Positions 50,499 through 56,090 of a DNA stretch of 64,000 nt are shown one piece after another; position 1 is the first letter of the stretch, and each line of letters opens with the position of its first letter. The DNA comes from a virus. The notes under the pieces are model-generated. The model was not told where the DNA came from, ran no database searches, and saw only the letters and a program-made list of their open reading frames with translations. The position numbers and the translations under genes were made by a program. The stretch is taken from positions 1-64,000 of the IMG/VR virus record IMGVR_UViG_3300011113_000747, one strand, 5' to 3'.

Positions 50499-50592
50499 TT
50501 TCAAGTTGGAGACATCGCGCTGTGTTGTCTTTAAAACGCTAACCAACAAGAACAAACCAGTCGTGTCTGCTGGTATAGAAAAAGACACACAT
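50499..50592 (+). ncRNA. Inter-tRNA segment, possible structured RNA
   Basis: Starts AGTTGGAGA, a start shared with the segment at 50347. Forms GTTGG/CCAAC, ACCAG/CTGGT and GTGTC/GACAC stems. Not a recognisable tRNA. May be a leader or sRNA. Confidence 0.35.
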
Positions 50593-50685
50593 GGAGAGAG
50601 TCCGGCTAGACGAGGAGCAATCTTGGAAAGATTGTAGACGCAGCTCTGCTGGGTCTGGTGGGTGCGAGTCCCCCTCTCTCCTCCA
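50593..50685 (+). tRNA. tRNA-Ser (GGA)
   Basis: Acceptor GGAGAGA/TCTCTCC, CCA encoded. Anticodon loop TTGGAAA, long variable arm as expected for Ser. T-loop TGCGAGT (G at position 55). Confidence 0.88.
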
Positions 50686-50691
50686 TTTTCT

Positions 50692-50781
50692 GGGTAGTTA
50701 ACTAGACAAGCGCGCTAGGACCGACTTGAAATCGGATCGAGGTGTAAAAGCCTTGGGGTGCAAGCCCTCAGCTGCCCGCCA
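50692..50781 (+). tRNA. tRNA-Ser (TGA)
   Basis: Acceptor GGGTAGT/GCTGCCC. Anticodon loop CTTGAAA; long variable arm. D-loop ACAAGCGCG without GG; T-loop TGCAAGC. Confidence 0.85.
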
Positions 50782-50787
50782 TTTTTT

Positions 50788-50862
50788 GCGGATATAATTC
50801 AGTGGTAGAATATCTCGTTGCCAACGAGAGTGTCGTCGGTTCAAATCCGACTATCCGCTCCA
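50788..50862 (+). tRNA. tRNA-Gly (GCC)
   Basis: Fully canonical cloverleaf: acceptor GCGGATA/TATCCGC, D-loop AGTGGTA, anticodon loop TTGCCAA, T-loop TTCAAAT, T-CCA. Confidence 0.97.
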
Positions 50863-50871
50863 TTTTCAAAA

Positions 50872-50946
50872 GCGGTGTAGATGTTAATGGCTGCACACCT
50901 GACTTCCAATCAGAAGGAGGGGGTTCGATTCCCCCACACCGCACCA
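50872..50946 (+). tRNA. tRNA-Gly (TCC)
   Basis: Acceptor GCGGTGT/ACACCGC, anticodon loop CTTCCAA, T-stem GGGGG/CCCCC with TTCGATT. Canonical elbow. Confidence 0.95.
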
Positions 50947-50953
50947 ATTTTAA

Positions 50954-51030
50954 CGGGATGTAGCTCAGCCTGGTAGAGCGCTTGCTTTGGGAGCAAGATG
51001 TCGTCGGTTCGAATCCGGCTATCCCGACCA
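50954..51030 (+). tRNA. tRNA-Pro (TGG)
   Basis: C1:G72 acceptor CGGGATG/TATCCCG typical of Pro, D-loop AGCCTGGTA, anticodon loop TTTGGGA, T-loop TTCGAAT, ACCA end. Canonical. Confidence 0.97.
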
Positions 51031-51035
51031 TTTAT

Positions 51036-51128
51036 GGAGAGTTAACTGGACAAGCGCGCCAGGGATGTTTGCTAAACATCACGCACTTCCCTCAGAGGTG
51101 TGCGGGGCAGGACCGCAGCTCTCCTCCA
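51036..51128 (+). tRNA. tRNA-Ser (GCT)
   Basis: Acceptor GGAGAGT/GCTCTCC, anticodon loop TTGCTAA, long variable arm. D-loop ACAAGCGCG (no GG), T-loop GGCAGGA. Confidence 0.85.
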
Positions 51129-51136
51129 TTTTTATT

Positions 51137-51213
51137 CGGGTGGTGTCTGGACAAGTAAACGAGCTCGGTTTGGATCCGAGTATATGTGGGAGCGTTACCC
51201 ACTCACCCGACCA
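51137..51213 (+). tRNA. tRNA-Pro (TGG), second copy, atypical elbow
   Basis: C1:G72 acceptor CGGGTGG/TCACCCG, A73. Anticodon stem CTCGG/CCGAG, loop TTTGGAT. D-arm weak, without GG; T-loop AGCGTTA. Confidence 0.75.
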
Positions 51214-51223
51214 ATTTCAAAAA

Positions 51224-51312
51224 TCCCCCTTAGCTCAGTGGTAGAGCGCTTGGCTGTTAACCAGGAGGCCCTTATAAGGTATAGCGACGATCGTAACGTC
51301 GAGGGGGAGCCA
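51224..51312 (+). tRNA. tRNA-Asn (GTT) with enlarged variable region
   Basis: Acceptor TCCCCCT/AGGGGGA, canonical D-arm (AGTGGTA) and anticodon loop CTGTTAA. A 19-nt variable region with CCTT/AAGG and a T-loop ATCGTAA are atypical for Asn. Confidence 0.8.
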
Positions 51313-51321
51313 ATTTCAAAA

Positions 51322-51407
51322 GCAGGTGTGGGTCAATTGGTTGACCAACAGACTTTTAATCTGTGCGAGTAATCGCTATGTGGGTTCGAGTCCCATCGCC
51401 TGCACCA
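51322..51407 (+). tRNA. tRNA-Lys (TTT) with variable-arm hairpin
   Basis: Acceptor GCAGGTG/CGCCTGC, anticodon loop CTTTTAA, T-loop TTCGAGT. Variable region carries a GCGA/TCGC hairpin, unusual for Lys. Confidence 0.88.
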
Positions 51408-51416
51408 ATTTCAAAT

Positions 51417-51493
51417 ATCCGGCCATGTTCCAAGGCTAGGCGACGCGGACTCCAAATTTGCGTGGGTCAGTTCAATTCTGACGCCGGATGCCA
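51417..51493 (+). tRNA. tRNA-Trp (CCA)
   Basis: Acceptor ATCCGGC/GCCGGAT, anticodon stem with G-T pairs and loop CTCCAAA, T-stem GTCAG/CTGAC with TTCAATT, G73. Confidence 0.85.
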
Positions 51494-51501
51494 TTTCAAA
51501 T

Positions 51502-51577
51502 GCCCCATTAGTATAACGGACAGAACACTCGGCTACGAACCGAGAGAAGGTAGGTTCAATTCCTCCATGGGGTACCA
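51502..51577 (+). tRNA. tRNA-Arg (ACG)
   Basis: Acceptor GCCCCAT/ATGGGGT, anticodon arm CTCGG-CTACGAA-CCGAG, T-loop TTCAATT with one T-stem mismatch. Confidence 0.9.
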
Positions 51578-51580
51578 TTT

Positions 51581-51655
51581 CGCGCAATGGTGTAAGGTAA
51601 AGCACGCTGGCCACACTGGCGCCAGAGGAAGGGTGAAAAGCCTGATGCGCAACCA
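51581..51655 (+). tRNA. tRNA-like, possibly Val (CAC)
   Basis: Ends in CCA between two tRNAs; acceptor CGCGCAA/ATGCGCA has a C-A first pair and one A-A mismatch. A CGCTG/TGGCG stem presents GCCACAC (anticodon CAC, C at 33). T-arm weak. Could be degenerate. Confidence 0.4.
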
Positions 51656-51663
51656 TTTCAAAT

Positions 51664-51742
51664 GCTCCAGAAGCTACAGTAGACGGGCAGCTGGCTCTTA
51701 ACCAGAAGATTCGTGTGGTTGCAACTACCACCTGGAGTACCA
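51664..51742 (+). tRNA. tRNA-Lys (CTT)
   Basis: Acceptor GCTCCAG/CTGGAGT, anticodon loop CTCTTAA, T-stem GTGGT/ACCAC with loop TGCAACT. Confidence 0.85.
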
Positions 51743-51752
51743 ATTTCAAAAA

Positions 51753-51829
51753 GCCCCGGTAGCATAACTGGTAACTGCAGCAGTCTCAAACACTGAAGAG
51801 TGTCGGTTCGAATCCGACTCGGGGTACCA
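51753..51829 (+). tRNA. tRNA-Leu (CAA), short variable arm
   Basis: Acceptor GCCCCGG/TCGGGGT, anticodon loop CTCAAAC, T-loop TTCGAAT. The variable loop is 5 nt, whereas bacterial tRNA-Leu normally has a long arm. Very similar to the Leu (TAG) gene at 52129. Confidence 0.85.
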
Positions 51830-51834
51830 ATTAA

Positions 51835-51921
51835 GGAAGCACCAGCTGAGATGGACGCTCTGCGGAGAAGTGTTACTTGTGCAAGAAAGCTAAACGAACG
51901 CTTTCCAGCTGACTTCCACCA
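51835..51921 (+). tRNA. tRNA-like RNA, unassigned
   Basis: CCA-ended segment with GGAAG/CTTCC outer stem, inner CAGCTG/CAGCTG pairing, an AGC/GCT D-arm-like hairpin with GG, and GAAAGC/GCTTTC hairpin. No clean anticodon arm. Possibly a degenerate tRNA or another RNA. Confidence 0.35.
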
Positions 51922-51928
51922 ATTTCAT

Positions 51929-52027
51929 GGGAGTGTGAAGCCAAAGGCTAGGCTAGTGGTTCGATTCCACTTTAATTGCTGGTGCACTCGACGGAGCAAG
52001 AGGGTTCGAATCCCTTCACTTCCACCA
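51929..52027 (+). tRNA. tRNA-Ser-like (CGA by position)
   Basis: Acceptor GGGAGTG/CACTTCC, D-stem GCC/GGC, anticodon-position arm AGTGG-TTCGATT-CCACT (CGA), a ~30-nt variable arm with TTGCT/AGCAA, T-loop TTCGAAT. Anticodon loop itself looks like a T-loop, so the assignment is uncertain. Confidence 0.55.
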
Positions 52028-52036
52028 ATTTCAAAT

Positions 52037-52120
52037 GGGCTTGTGGATAACCAGAAACAGCAGAATGGCTCGGCTTAAACCCGATGATCCTTGAGGGTGC
52101 AACTCCCTTCAAGCCTACCA
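52037..52120 (+). tRNA. tRNA-Leu (TAA), short variable arm
   Basis: Acceptor GGGCTTG/CAAGCCT, A73. Anticodon loop CTTAAAC. D-stem CCA/TGG with a loop lacking GG; T-loop TGCAACT; variable region short. Confidence 0.78.
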
Positions 52121-52128
52121 ATTTCAAT

Positions 52129-52205
52129 GCCCTGGTAGCATAACTGGCAACTGCGTCTGACTTAGGATCAGAAGAATGGGGGTTCGAATCCCTCTCAGGG
52201 TACCA
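52129..52205 (+). tRNA. tRNA-Leu (TAG), short variable arm
   Basis: Acceptor GCCCTGG/TCAGGGT, anticodon loop CTTAGGA, T-loop TTCGAAT; 5-nt variable loop, unlike normal class II Leu. Confidence 0.88.
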
Positions 52206-52213
52206 ATTTCAAA

Positions 52214-52288
52214 GGCCTATAAGCATAGATAGCGATGTATCCGTTTTGTAGTCGGAATAGGAGTGCGCAAGTCACTCATGGGCCTCCA
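52214..52288 (+). tRNA. tRNA-Thr (TGT)
   Basis: Acceptor GGCCTAT/ATGGGCC. Anticodon loop TTTGTAG. D-arm GCAT-AGATAGCG-ATGT without GG; T-stem GAGTG/CACTC with loop CGCAAGT. Same elbow pattern as Thr (GGT) at 56907. Confidence 0.8.
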
Positions 52289-52294
52289 TTTTAT

Positions 52295-52369
52295 TACCCT
52301 CTAGTGTAATGGTTAACACACCTGACTTTGACTCAGGTAGTCCTCGTTCGAATCGAGGGAGGGTAGCCA
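52295..52369 (+). tRNA. tRNA-Gln (TTG)
   Basis: Acceptor TACCCTC/GAGGGTA, anticodon arm CCTGA-CTTTGAC-TCAGG, T-loop TTCGAAT. Canonical. Confidence 0.95.
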
Positions 52370-52379
52370 ATTTTCAAAT

Positions 52380-52442
52380 GGGGTGTCCTGTGCCGCCTAG
52401 CAGGGTAATGGAAAATCTTGGGCTAACCTCCACATTCCACCA
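52380..52442 (+). tRNA. 63-nt CCA-ended tRNA-like RNA
   Basis: Acceptor-type stem GGGGTGT/ACATTCC plus A-CCA and an internal CCTGT/GCAGG hairpin, but no complete anticodon or T-arm. Too short for a normal tRNA; possibly a minimised or degenerate one. Confidence 0.35.
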
Positions 52443-52451
52443 ATTTCAAAT

Positions 52452-52529
52452 AACCCTATCGTATAGTCTGGTTGAGTATGTCTGTCTCTGAAACAGAAGG
52501 CCCTGGTTCAAATCCAGGTAGGGTTGCCA
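52452..52529 (+). tRNA. tRNA-Gln (CTG)
   Basis: Acceptor AACCCTA/TAGGGTT, anticodon arm TCTGT-CTCTGAA-ACAGA, T-loop TTCAAAT. Canonical. Confidence 0.94.
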
Positions 52530-52551
52530 ATTTCAAACAACAAACACAAAC

Positions 52552-52833
52552 ATGTGGCCAAGCATTAATAATTTTAAAATCTTATCACCAAAAGAAAAAT
52601 GTATAGCTGCATTTCATTATTGGGTTGAAACACAAACAGATGGTAGTGTTTCTTGGAGACATGCAAATACATGTACAACTTCTCTAACACAAAAGCAGCA
52701 GATGCATTATAGAAAATATTATGAAGTGCTTCATGCAATTAGGTTTGTTATTCATACTGAACGCTATGATTTGCTAATTTCTGAGCATCAAGCATTGAAT
52801 GCTCTCAATGATGGCAACAATGTTTTAGTTTAG
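52552..52833 (+). CDS. Small protein inside the tRNA array
   Basis: 93 aa, His/Trp/Thr-containing helical protein (MWPSINNFKILSPKE...). Sits between the Gln and Met tRNAs with only short gaps, so it is co-transcribed with tRNAs. Function unknown. Confidence 0.7.
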   Translation: MWPSINNFKILSPKEKCIAAFHYWVETQTDGSVSWRHANTCTTSLTQKQQMHYRKYYEVLHAIRFVIHTERYDLLISEHQALNALNDGNNVLV

Positions 52834-52839
52834 TAAAAA

Positions 52840-52914
52840 TGCTCTCGGGAGGTAAGGATCTCGGACCGTCTCATAAGCGGTGTTAAGTGGGTGCAATCCC
52901 CACGGGAGCGACCA
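52840..52914 (+). tRNA. tRNA-Met/Ile2 (CAT)
   Basis: Acceptor TGCTCTC/GGGAGCG, anticodon arm ACCGT-CTCATAA-GCGGT, T-stem GTGGG/CCCAC with loop TGCAATC. Elongator Met or lysidine-modified Ile; lacks initiator GGG/CCC stem. Confidence 0.85.
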
Positions 52915-52920
52915 ATTTAA

Positions 52921-52936
52921 GGAAATACGATATAAT
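52921..52936 (+). promoter_or_regulatory. Early promoter before Glu tRNA block
   Basis: GGAAATACGATATAAT, start predicted near 52943, immediately before tRNA-Glu. Confidence 0.8.
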
Positions 52937-52957
52937 AATAGAGTAATAAATTTAAAA

Positions 52958-53035
52958 GTCCCTGTAGTTAACGGAAGGCTATAACATCGCCCTTTCACGG
53001 CGAAATACCCGGTTCGACCCCGGGTGGGGATGCCA
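52958..53035 (+). tRNA. tRNA-Glu (TTC)
   Basis: Acceptor GTCCCTG/TGGGGAT, anticodon arm TCGCC-CTTTCAC-GGCGA, T-stem CCCGG/CCGGG. Canonical. Confidence 0.94.
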
Positions 53036-53044
53036 ATTTCAAAT

Positions 53045-53118
53045 GACCCTGTAGATTAATAGTAAATCGCCACGCTTTCAACGTGAAGACGACGGAGCAT
53101 AACCGTCCTGGGTTGCCA
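53045..53118 (+). tRNA. tRNA-Glu-like (TTC), atypical elbow
   Basis: Acceptor GACCCTG/CTGGGTT with one mismatch. D-arm GATT-AATAGTA-AATC lacks GG; anticodon stem CACG/CGTG, loop CTTTCAA; T-stem GACGG/CCGTC with loop AGCATAA. Confidence 0.7.
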
Positions 53119-53127
53119 ATTTCAAAT

Positions 53128-53205
53128 AGAGCCGAAGTCAAACAGCATTGACGCTCGCCTGTCGAGCGAGATATAAAGTGGGGGCAGCACCCATCGGCTC
53201 TGCCA
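53128..53205 (+). tRNA. tRNA-Asp (GTC)
   Basis: Acceptor AGAGCCG/CGGCTCT, G73. D-loop AACAGCAT (no GG), anticodon arm CTCGC-CTGTCGA-GCGAG, T-loop GGCAGCA. Confidence 0.85.
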
Positions 53206-53213
53206 ATTTCAAT

Positions 53214-53289
53214 CCTTCTGTAGCTGAGTGGTTTTTAGCAGCGTCTTGATAAGGCGCAGACGTAGGTTCAATTCCTACCAGAAGGACCA
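53214..53289 (+). tRNA. tRNA-Ile (GAT)
   Basis: Acceptor CCTTCTG/CAGAAGG, anticodon arm GCGTC-TTGATAA-GGCGC, T-stem GTAGG/CCTAC with TTCAATT. Canonical. Confidence 0.93.
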
Positions 53290-53297
53290 ATTTCAAA

Positions 53298-53373
53298 AGC
53301 CCTATAGCCCAACAGCAGAGGCAATACGTTAAGGGCGTATTCAGTGCAGGTGCAAATCCTGCTAGGGGTACCA
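53298..53373 (+). tRNA. tRNA-Leu (AAG), short variable arm
   Basis: Acceptor AGCCCTA/TAGGGGT with one G-G mismatch. D-stem GCC/GGC, loop without GG. Anticodon arm ATACG-TTAAGGG-CGTAT. T-stem GCAGG/CCTGC with TGCAAAT. Unmodified A34 is unusual. Confidence 0.7.
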
Positions 53374-53378
53374 ATTTT

Positions 53379-53561
53379 ATGAAAATAATTGTCAACACAG
53401 AACAAGAAAAGATTGCTTTATTAAAAGCTTCAAAATACATTCATGATCTAAAATGTTTAGATACAAGCGATGATGCTGTTAATACAATAGCTCATTTGTA
53501 TTGTGCACCATTTTTAATTGAAGTTGATCCTAATTTAAAAATTTCAGTTGAACAACAATAG
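53379..53561 (+). CDS. Small protein inside the tRNA array
   Basis: 60 aa (MKIIVNTEQEKIALLKAS...), likely soluble alpha/beta. The frame begins 6 nt after the Leu tRNA. The next early promoter begins right at its stop. Function unknown. Confidence 0.65.
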   Translation: MKIIVNTEQEKIALLKASKYIHDLKCLDTSDDAVNTIAHLYCAPFLIEVDPNLKISVEQQ

Positions 53562-53576
53562 GAAAGAGTATATAAT
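53561..53576 (+). promoter_or_regulatory. Early promoter before Asn tRNA block
   Basis: GGAAAGAGTATATAAT, start predicted near 53583, overlapping the end of the 53379 CDS. Confidence 0.75.
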
Positions 53577-53593
53577 ATTGTTGTAGATAAAAA

Positions 53594-53669
53594 TCCCAAG
53601 TAGCTCAGCGGTAGTAGCGAGTGGCTGTTAACCACTAGGTCGCTGGTTCGATCCCAGCCTTGGGAGCCA
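53594..53669 (+). tRNA. tRNA-Asn (GTT), canonical copy
   Basis: Acceptor TCCCAAG/CTTGGGA, G73, anticodon arm AGTGG-CTGTTAA-CCACT, T-stem GCTGG/CCAGC with TTCGATC. Confidence 0.95.
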
Positions 53670-53679
53670 TTTTCAAAAT

Positions 53680-53753
53680 TGCAGGTAGGTGGTCTAGTGA
53701 CCATTCTGGGCTCATAACCCGGAGAGCGTGGTGCGATTCCCGGCCTGTTACCA
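53680..53753 (+). tRNA. Initiator tRNA-fMet (CAT)
   Basis: Anticodon stem CTGGG/CCCGG has three consecutive G-C pairs next to the CTCATAA loop, and the first acceptor pair is unpaired (T-T): both initiator hallmarks. T-arm is weak with TGCGATT. Confidence 0.8.
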
Positions 53754-53761
53754 ATTTCAAT

Positions 53762-53837
53762 GCCCGGTTAGCTCAGCGGTAGTAGCACCGCCTTTACACG
53801 GCGACTGTCGCAGGTTCAATCCCTGCACCGGGTACCA
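53762..53837 (+). tRNA. tRNA-Val (TAC)
   Basis: Acceptor GCCCGGT/ACCGGGT, anticodon loop TTTACAC, T-stem GCAGG/CCTGC with TTCAATC. Canonical. Confidence 0.94.
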
Positions 53838-53843
53838 GTTTAT

Positions 53844-53919
53844 GGGGCCATAGCACAATTGGTAGTGCACCTGCTTTGCAAGCAGAAGGTTACCGGTTCG
53901 ACTCCGGTTGGCTCCACCA
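53844..53919 (+). tRNA. tRNA-Ala (TGC)
   Basis: Acceptor GGGGCCA/TGGCTCC with the G3-T70 pair that identifies tRNA-Ala; anticodon loop TTTGCAA; T-loop TTCGACT; A-CCA. Canonical. Confidence 0.97.
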
Positions 53920-53929
53920 ATTTCTAAAT

Positions 53930-54025
53930 GATCGGCGTCTGAAAAGGTAAGAGAAACCTCTCCCACTGCAAACGTTAGCAGATGAAGTTTTGAGCTTTCA
54001 TAACGACGAGTATACCTGGTCACCA
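53930..54025 (+). ncRNA. CCA-ended multibranch RNA
   Basis: Outer stem GATCGG/CCTGGTC, then CGTC/GACG enclosing AGGT/ACCT, CTGC/GCAG and ATGAA/TTCAT hairpins. Ends A-CCA and the usual ATTTC spacer, but is not a standard cloverleaf. Confidence 0.45.
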
Positions 54026-54030
54026 ATTTC

Positions 54031-54150
54031 AGAACATTCAATCAACCGCAACACAGAGGTCGATCTTGCAAGCCGAGTACCTCTGACGGCTCTGATAACA
54101 GGTGCGCTTGCACGAGCCTTGCGAATGGTTCTGCATGCACCAGCTGAATT
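54031..54150 (+). ncRNA. Structured RNA ending in CCA
   Basis: Outer AGAAC-ATTC/GAAT-GGTTCT stem, a CAGAGGT/ACCTCTG hairpin, and CGGCTC/GAGCC enclosing GTGC-GCTT-GCAC. Ends GCATGCACCA. No CDS in this stretch. Not a tRNA; family unknown. Confidence 0.45.
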
Positions 54151-54201
54151 AGCTACTCAGTGTGGTGCTAAATTTTTTAATTAACTATAATAAATATTAA
54201 C

Positions 54202-54660
54202 ATGAAAAAAGATTTAAAACTCATTGCAGAAGCTTATAACAAGGTTATTATTGAACAAATAACTGATGATTGGTTTCAACAAGGAGCATTTCAAGCTTAT
54301 AAAAAGCCAGCAAAAGAACCATATCAAGTTGCAAAGCAAGATGGTGTGTTACAGACCTTAGAAGGACCACAACAATACAAAGCTGGTTTTTATATTATTA
54401 CAGGACCGAAAGGTGAAAAATATTCGATGCCTCCAGAAAAATTCAATGAATTAAAAGATGATAACGGGGATGGTACAGCTTCACCTAAAAAAATTATTAA
54501 GCAAGTAAAATTAGCTGATTCAGATGGTGTTGTAAAAACTTCATGGGGAGCTGATTTACAATATAAGTCTGGGGAAGATTATATTGTTAAACATGGTCCG
54601 GGTGATTATGGTGTGGTAAAGAAAGATATTTTTCAGCAAACATACGTATCCGAACAATAA
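54202..54660 (+). CDS. Capsid-tagged late protein in the tRNA array
   Basis: 152 aa. Late promoter AATAAATATTAACATG. N-terminus MKKDLKLIAEAYNKVIIEQ has I-A-E and I-I-E sites of the tag family. The body has two related halves (residues ~45-90 and ~100-145: 'DGVLQTLEGPQQYKAGFYIITGPKGEKY' and 'DGVVKTSWGADLQYKSGEDYIVKHGPGDY'), an internal duplication of a small beta domain. Function unknown. Confidence 0.8.
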   Translation: MKKDLKLIAEAYNKVIIEQITDDWFQQGAFQAYKKPAKEPYQVAKQDGVLQTLEGPQQYKAGFYIITGPKGEKYSMPPEKFNELKDDNGDGTASPKKIIKQVKLADSDGVVKTSWGADLQYKSGEDYIVKHGPGDYGVVKKDIFQQTYVSEQ

Positions 54661-54670
54661 ATTTTTCAAT

Positions 54671-54745
54671 GCGCAATGAGCCAGCTGGCGTAGGCAGCGG
54701 TCTGCAAAATCGCTTAGTAGGGTTCGATTCCCTAATTGCGCTCCA
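54671..54745 (+). tRNA. tRNA-Cys (GCA)
   Basis: Acceptor GCGCAAT/ATTGCGC, T73. D-stem GCC/GGC with GG; anticodon stem GCGGT/ATCGC, loop CTGCAAA; T-stem TAGGG/CCCTA with TTCGATT. Confidence 0.9.
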
Positions 54746-54770
54746 ATTCTAGTACGCGTATCCGGCGCTA

Positions 54771-54836
54771 GGCTCGTCGCTGGTTAATTCTAGACATCTG
54801 AGATTCCAAATTTCAGATGAAGTTAACGGGCCGCCA
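54771..54836 (+). tRNA. 66-nt tRNA-like RNA with CCA anticodon-like loop
   Basis: GGCTCGT/ACGGGCC stem plus G-CCA end. A 9-bp hairpin carries TTCCAAA (anticodon CCA). No T-arm. May be a degenerate tRNA-Trp. Confidence 0.35.
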
Positions 54837-54858
54837 ATTTTTTTAGTTGAATTAGATA

Positions 54859-54874
54859 GGAAATATCTTATAAT
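54859..54874 (+). promoter_or_regulatory. Early promoter before Arg tRNA block
   Basis: GGAAATATCTTATAAT, start predicted near 54881, followed by tRNA-Arg. Confidence 0.75.
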
Positions 54875-54897
54875 AAAGGTGTAAACAAACAACAAAA

Positions 54898-54980
54898 GCC
54901 CCGGTAGCGGATCCGCCTTCTAAGCGGAGCATTGTACCGTAATTGGACGCATACAGGTTCGAGTCCTGTTCGGGGTACCA
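54898..54980 (+). tRNA. tRNA-Arg (TCT), D-arm missing or displaced
   Basis: Acceptor GCCCCGG/TCGGGGT, T-stem ACAGG/CCTGT with TTCGAGT. The anticodon arm TCCGC-CTTCTAA-GCGGA starts only 7 nt after the acceptor; a D-like CGT-AATTGG-ACG hairpin lies instead between anticodon arm and T-arm. Confidence 0.75.
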
Positions 54981-54990
54981 TTTTTCAAAA

Positions 54991-55067
54991 TCCCTGCGTA
55001 TCATAATTAGTTAATGTCCTCGCCTGTGAAGCGAGCTAAGACGGGGCAGAACCGTCCCAGGGAACCA
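54991..55067 (+). tRNA. tRNA-His (GTG), atypical
   Basis: Acceptor TCCCTG/CAGGGA, anticodon arm CTCGC-CTGTGAA-GCGAG, T-stem GACGG/CCGTC with GGCAGAA; D-loop without GG. Has A73 and no evident G-1, the usual HisRS determinant. Confidence 0.78.
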
Positions 55068-55074
55068 TTTCATC

Positions 55075-55362
55075 ATGACAACCACACGCAAAGATAAAAT
55101 TTTAGTTTTCCAACACAAAATAACTAATTTATATTTAGCAGTATGGCGTGAGCCGGGATCAACTTCTTATTTTTGGACATATGATGTTAATGATGCTATG
55201 CAGTCAAATGTATGGGATGAAAATCATGCAATTTTTCAGAACATTGAAAAGGCAGACCCTGCAAAATATTTTGACCCCATGAGAAGCAATGAAATTAAAG
55301 ATTGCAAACTTGTAATGTTTGAAAAAGAGTCTACAATCAATTACAAACAAATTTCATCATGA
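55075..55362 (+). CDS. Small protein inside the tRNA array
   Basis: 95 aa, starts MTTTRKDKILVFQHK; alpha/beta, Trp/Phe-rich. Begins 7 nt after the His tRNA; overlaps the next gene by 4 nt (ATGA). Confidence 0.7.
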   Translation: MTTTRKDKILVFQHKITNLYLAVWREPGSTSYFWTYDVNDAMQSNVWDENHAIFQNIEKADPAKYFDPMRSNEIKDCKLVMFEKESTINYKQISS

Positions 55363-55706
55363 CAACATCAACAATCATCAATGAAGATTATGCAATGGAG
55401 CTTACGATGTTGCATCGTTACAGAGACCTTTCAGATGGTCTTTCGGTAATAGAATTTGATTGCAACTTTGATTGGTATCATGGTGATCATTGTCCAAAGT
55501 TTGATTTGAGTCTGAGATTATTCAATTGGACTATTTTTGAGTTTAACATCTACAACAGACATCATGTTGTAGATGAAATAGGCGATGTTTTATTGCCTTG
55601 GGCAAAACAAGATTTTGAAGAATCAGACAAAGCTTTTATAGAGCTTGTAAAAAATTCCGGAATAGTTGCAAACGAGGGTTCGAAACCTCCAGTAGCATCT
55701 AACTGA
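55359..55706 (+). CDS. Small protein inside the tRNA array
   Basis: 115 aa, acidic, Trp/His-rich ('FDCNFDWYHGDHCPKFDLSLRLFNWTIFEFNIYNRHHV'). Coupled to the 55075 gene. Its 3' end contains GAGGGTTCGAAACCTCC, resembling a tRNA T-arm, perhaps from an old tRNA overlap. Confidence 0.7.
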   Translation: MTTSTIINEDYAMELTMLHRYRDLSDGLSVIEFDCNFDWYHGDHCPKFDLSLRLFNWTIFEFNIYNRHHVVDEIGDVLLPWAKQDFEESDKAFIELVKNSGIVANEGSKPPVASN

Positions 55707-55710
55707 GATT

Positions 55711-55786
55711 CAAAGCATCGAAGTTTATAGGTTTGAACGACGGGTTGTTGGCCCGGTAGGTGTGTTCGAGTGCACACGTGCTTTGA
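55711..55786 (+). tRNA. tRNA-like, possibly Asn (GTT)
   Basis: CAAAGCA/TGCTTTG acceptor extendable to 11 bp with flanks, D-arm GTT...GAAC with GG, anticodon arm CGGG-TTGTTGG-CCCG, T-arm GTGTG/CACAC with TTCGAGTG. No encoded CCA, unlike its neighbours. Confidence 0.45.
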
Positions 55787-55797
55787 GTCTCGACAAT

Positions 55798-55872
55798 TCA
55801 TCTGGCTGTTGCAATGAGGTAAAGACCCAACGCAATGCCAAATAGTCCAAAAAGTAAGAGTAAAATATTCAT
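55798..55872 (-). CDS. 24-aa transmembrane micro-peptide
   Basis: MNILLLLFGLFGIALGLY... then IATAR: almost entirely one hydrophobic helix. Second of two tiny minus-strand membrane ORFs (with 55891-55977), downstream of a late promoter. Confidence 0.55.
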   Translation of the reverse strand: MNILLLLFGLFGIALGLYLIATAR

Positions 55873-55890
55873 AAGGGCTGCATTTCAAAA

Positions 55891-55977
55891 CTATGGCAAA
55901 GCTTTTGCTATAGCGATGAAAATTGCAGCAATGCAAAAAAATCCAAGAAACATGTGGATTATCTCAAGGAAGTTCAT
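55891..55977 (-). CDS. 28-aa transmembrane micro-peptide
   Basis: MNFLEIIHMFLGFFCIAAIF then IAIAKALP: one transmembrane helix. Late promoter AATAAATAACTATATG sits right before the ATG, which supports expression. Function unknown; holin-like or membrane-protein regulator are possibilities. Confidence 0.65.
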   Translation of the reverse strand: MNFLEIIHMFLGFFCIAAIFIAIAKALP

Positions 55978-55996
55978 ATAGTTATTTATTCAAAAT

Positions 55997-56084
55997 GCTG
56001 GTGTGGCTGAGCGGCCTAAAGCACTAGTTTTGTAAACTAGCGGGAGTGATCCCATCGTCAGTTCGAATCTGACCACCAGCTCCA
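55997..56084 (+). tRNA. tRNA with Thr anticodon (TGT) and class II arm
   Basis: Acceptor GCTGGTG/CACCAGC, T73. Anticodon arm CTAGT-TTTGTAA-ACTAG. Variable arm CGGGA-GTGA-TCCCATC forms a Ser/Leu-type hairpin. T-stem GTCAG/CTGAC, TTCGAAT. The body looks Ser-like, the anticodon Thr-like. Confidence 0.85.
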
Positions 56085-56090
56085 TCTTCC

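Noticed and set aside
50768-51031. Long ORFs across the tRNA array on both strands
   Set aside because: They run through several complete tRNA cloverleaves; coincidental.
52380-52442. Selenocysteine tRNA
   Set aside because: No TCA anticodon and no 8-bp acceptor/long arm features found in any of the tRNAs.
55674-55690. tRNA T-arm-like sequence in the 3' end of a CDS
   Set aside because: No matching acceptor, D-arm or anticodon arm could be found around it.
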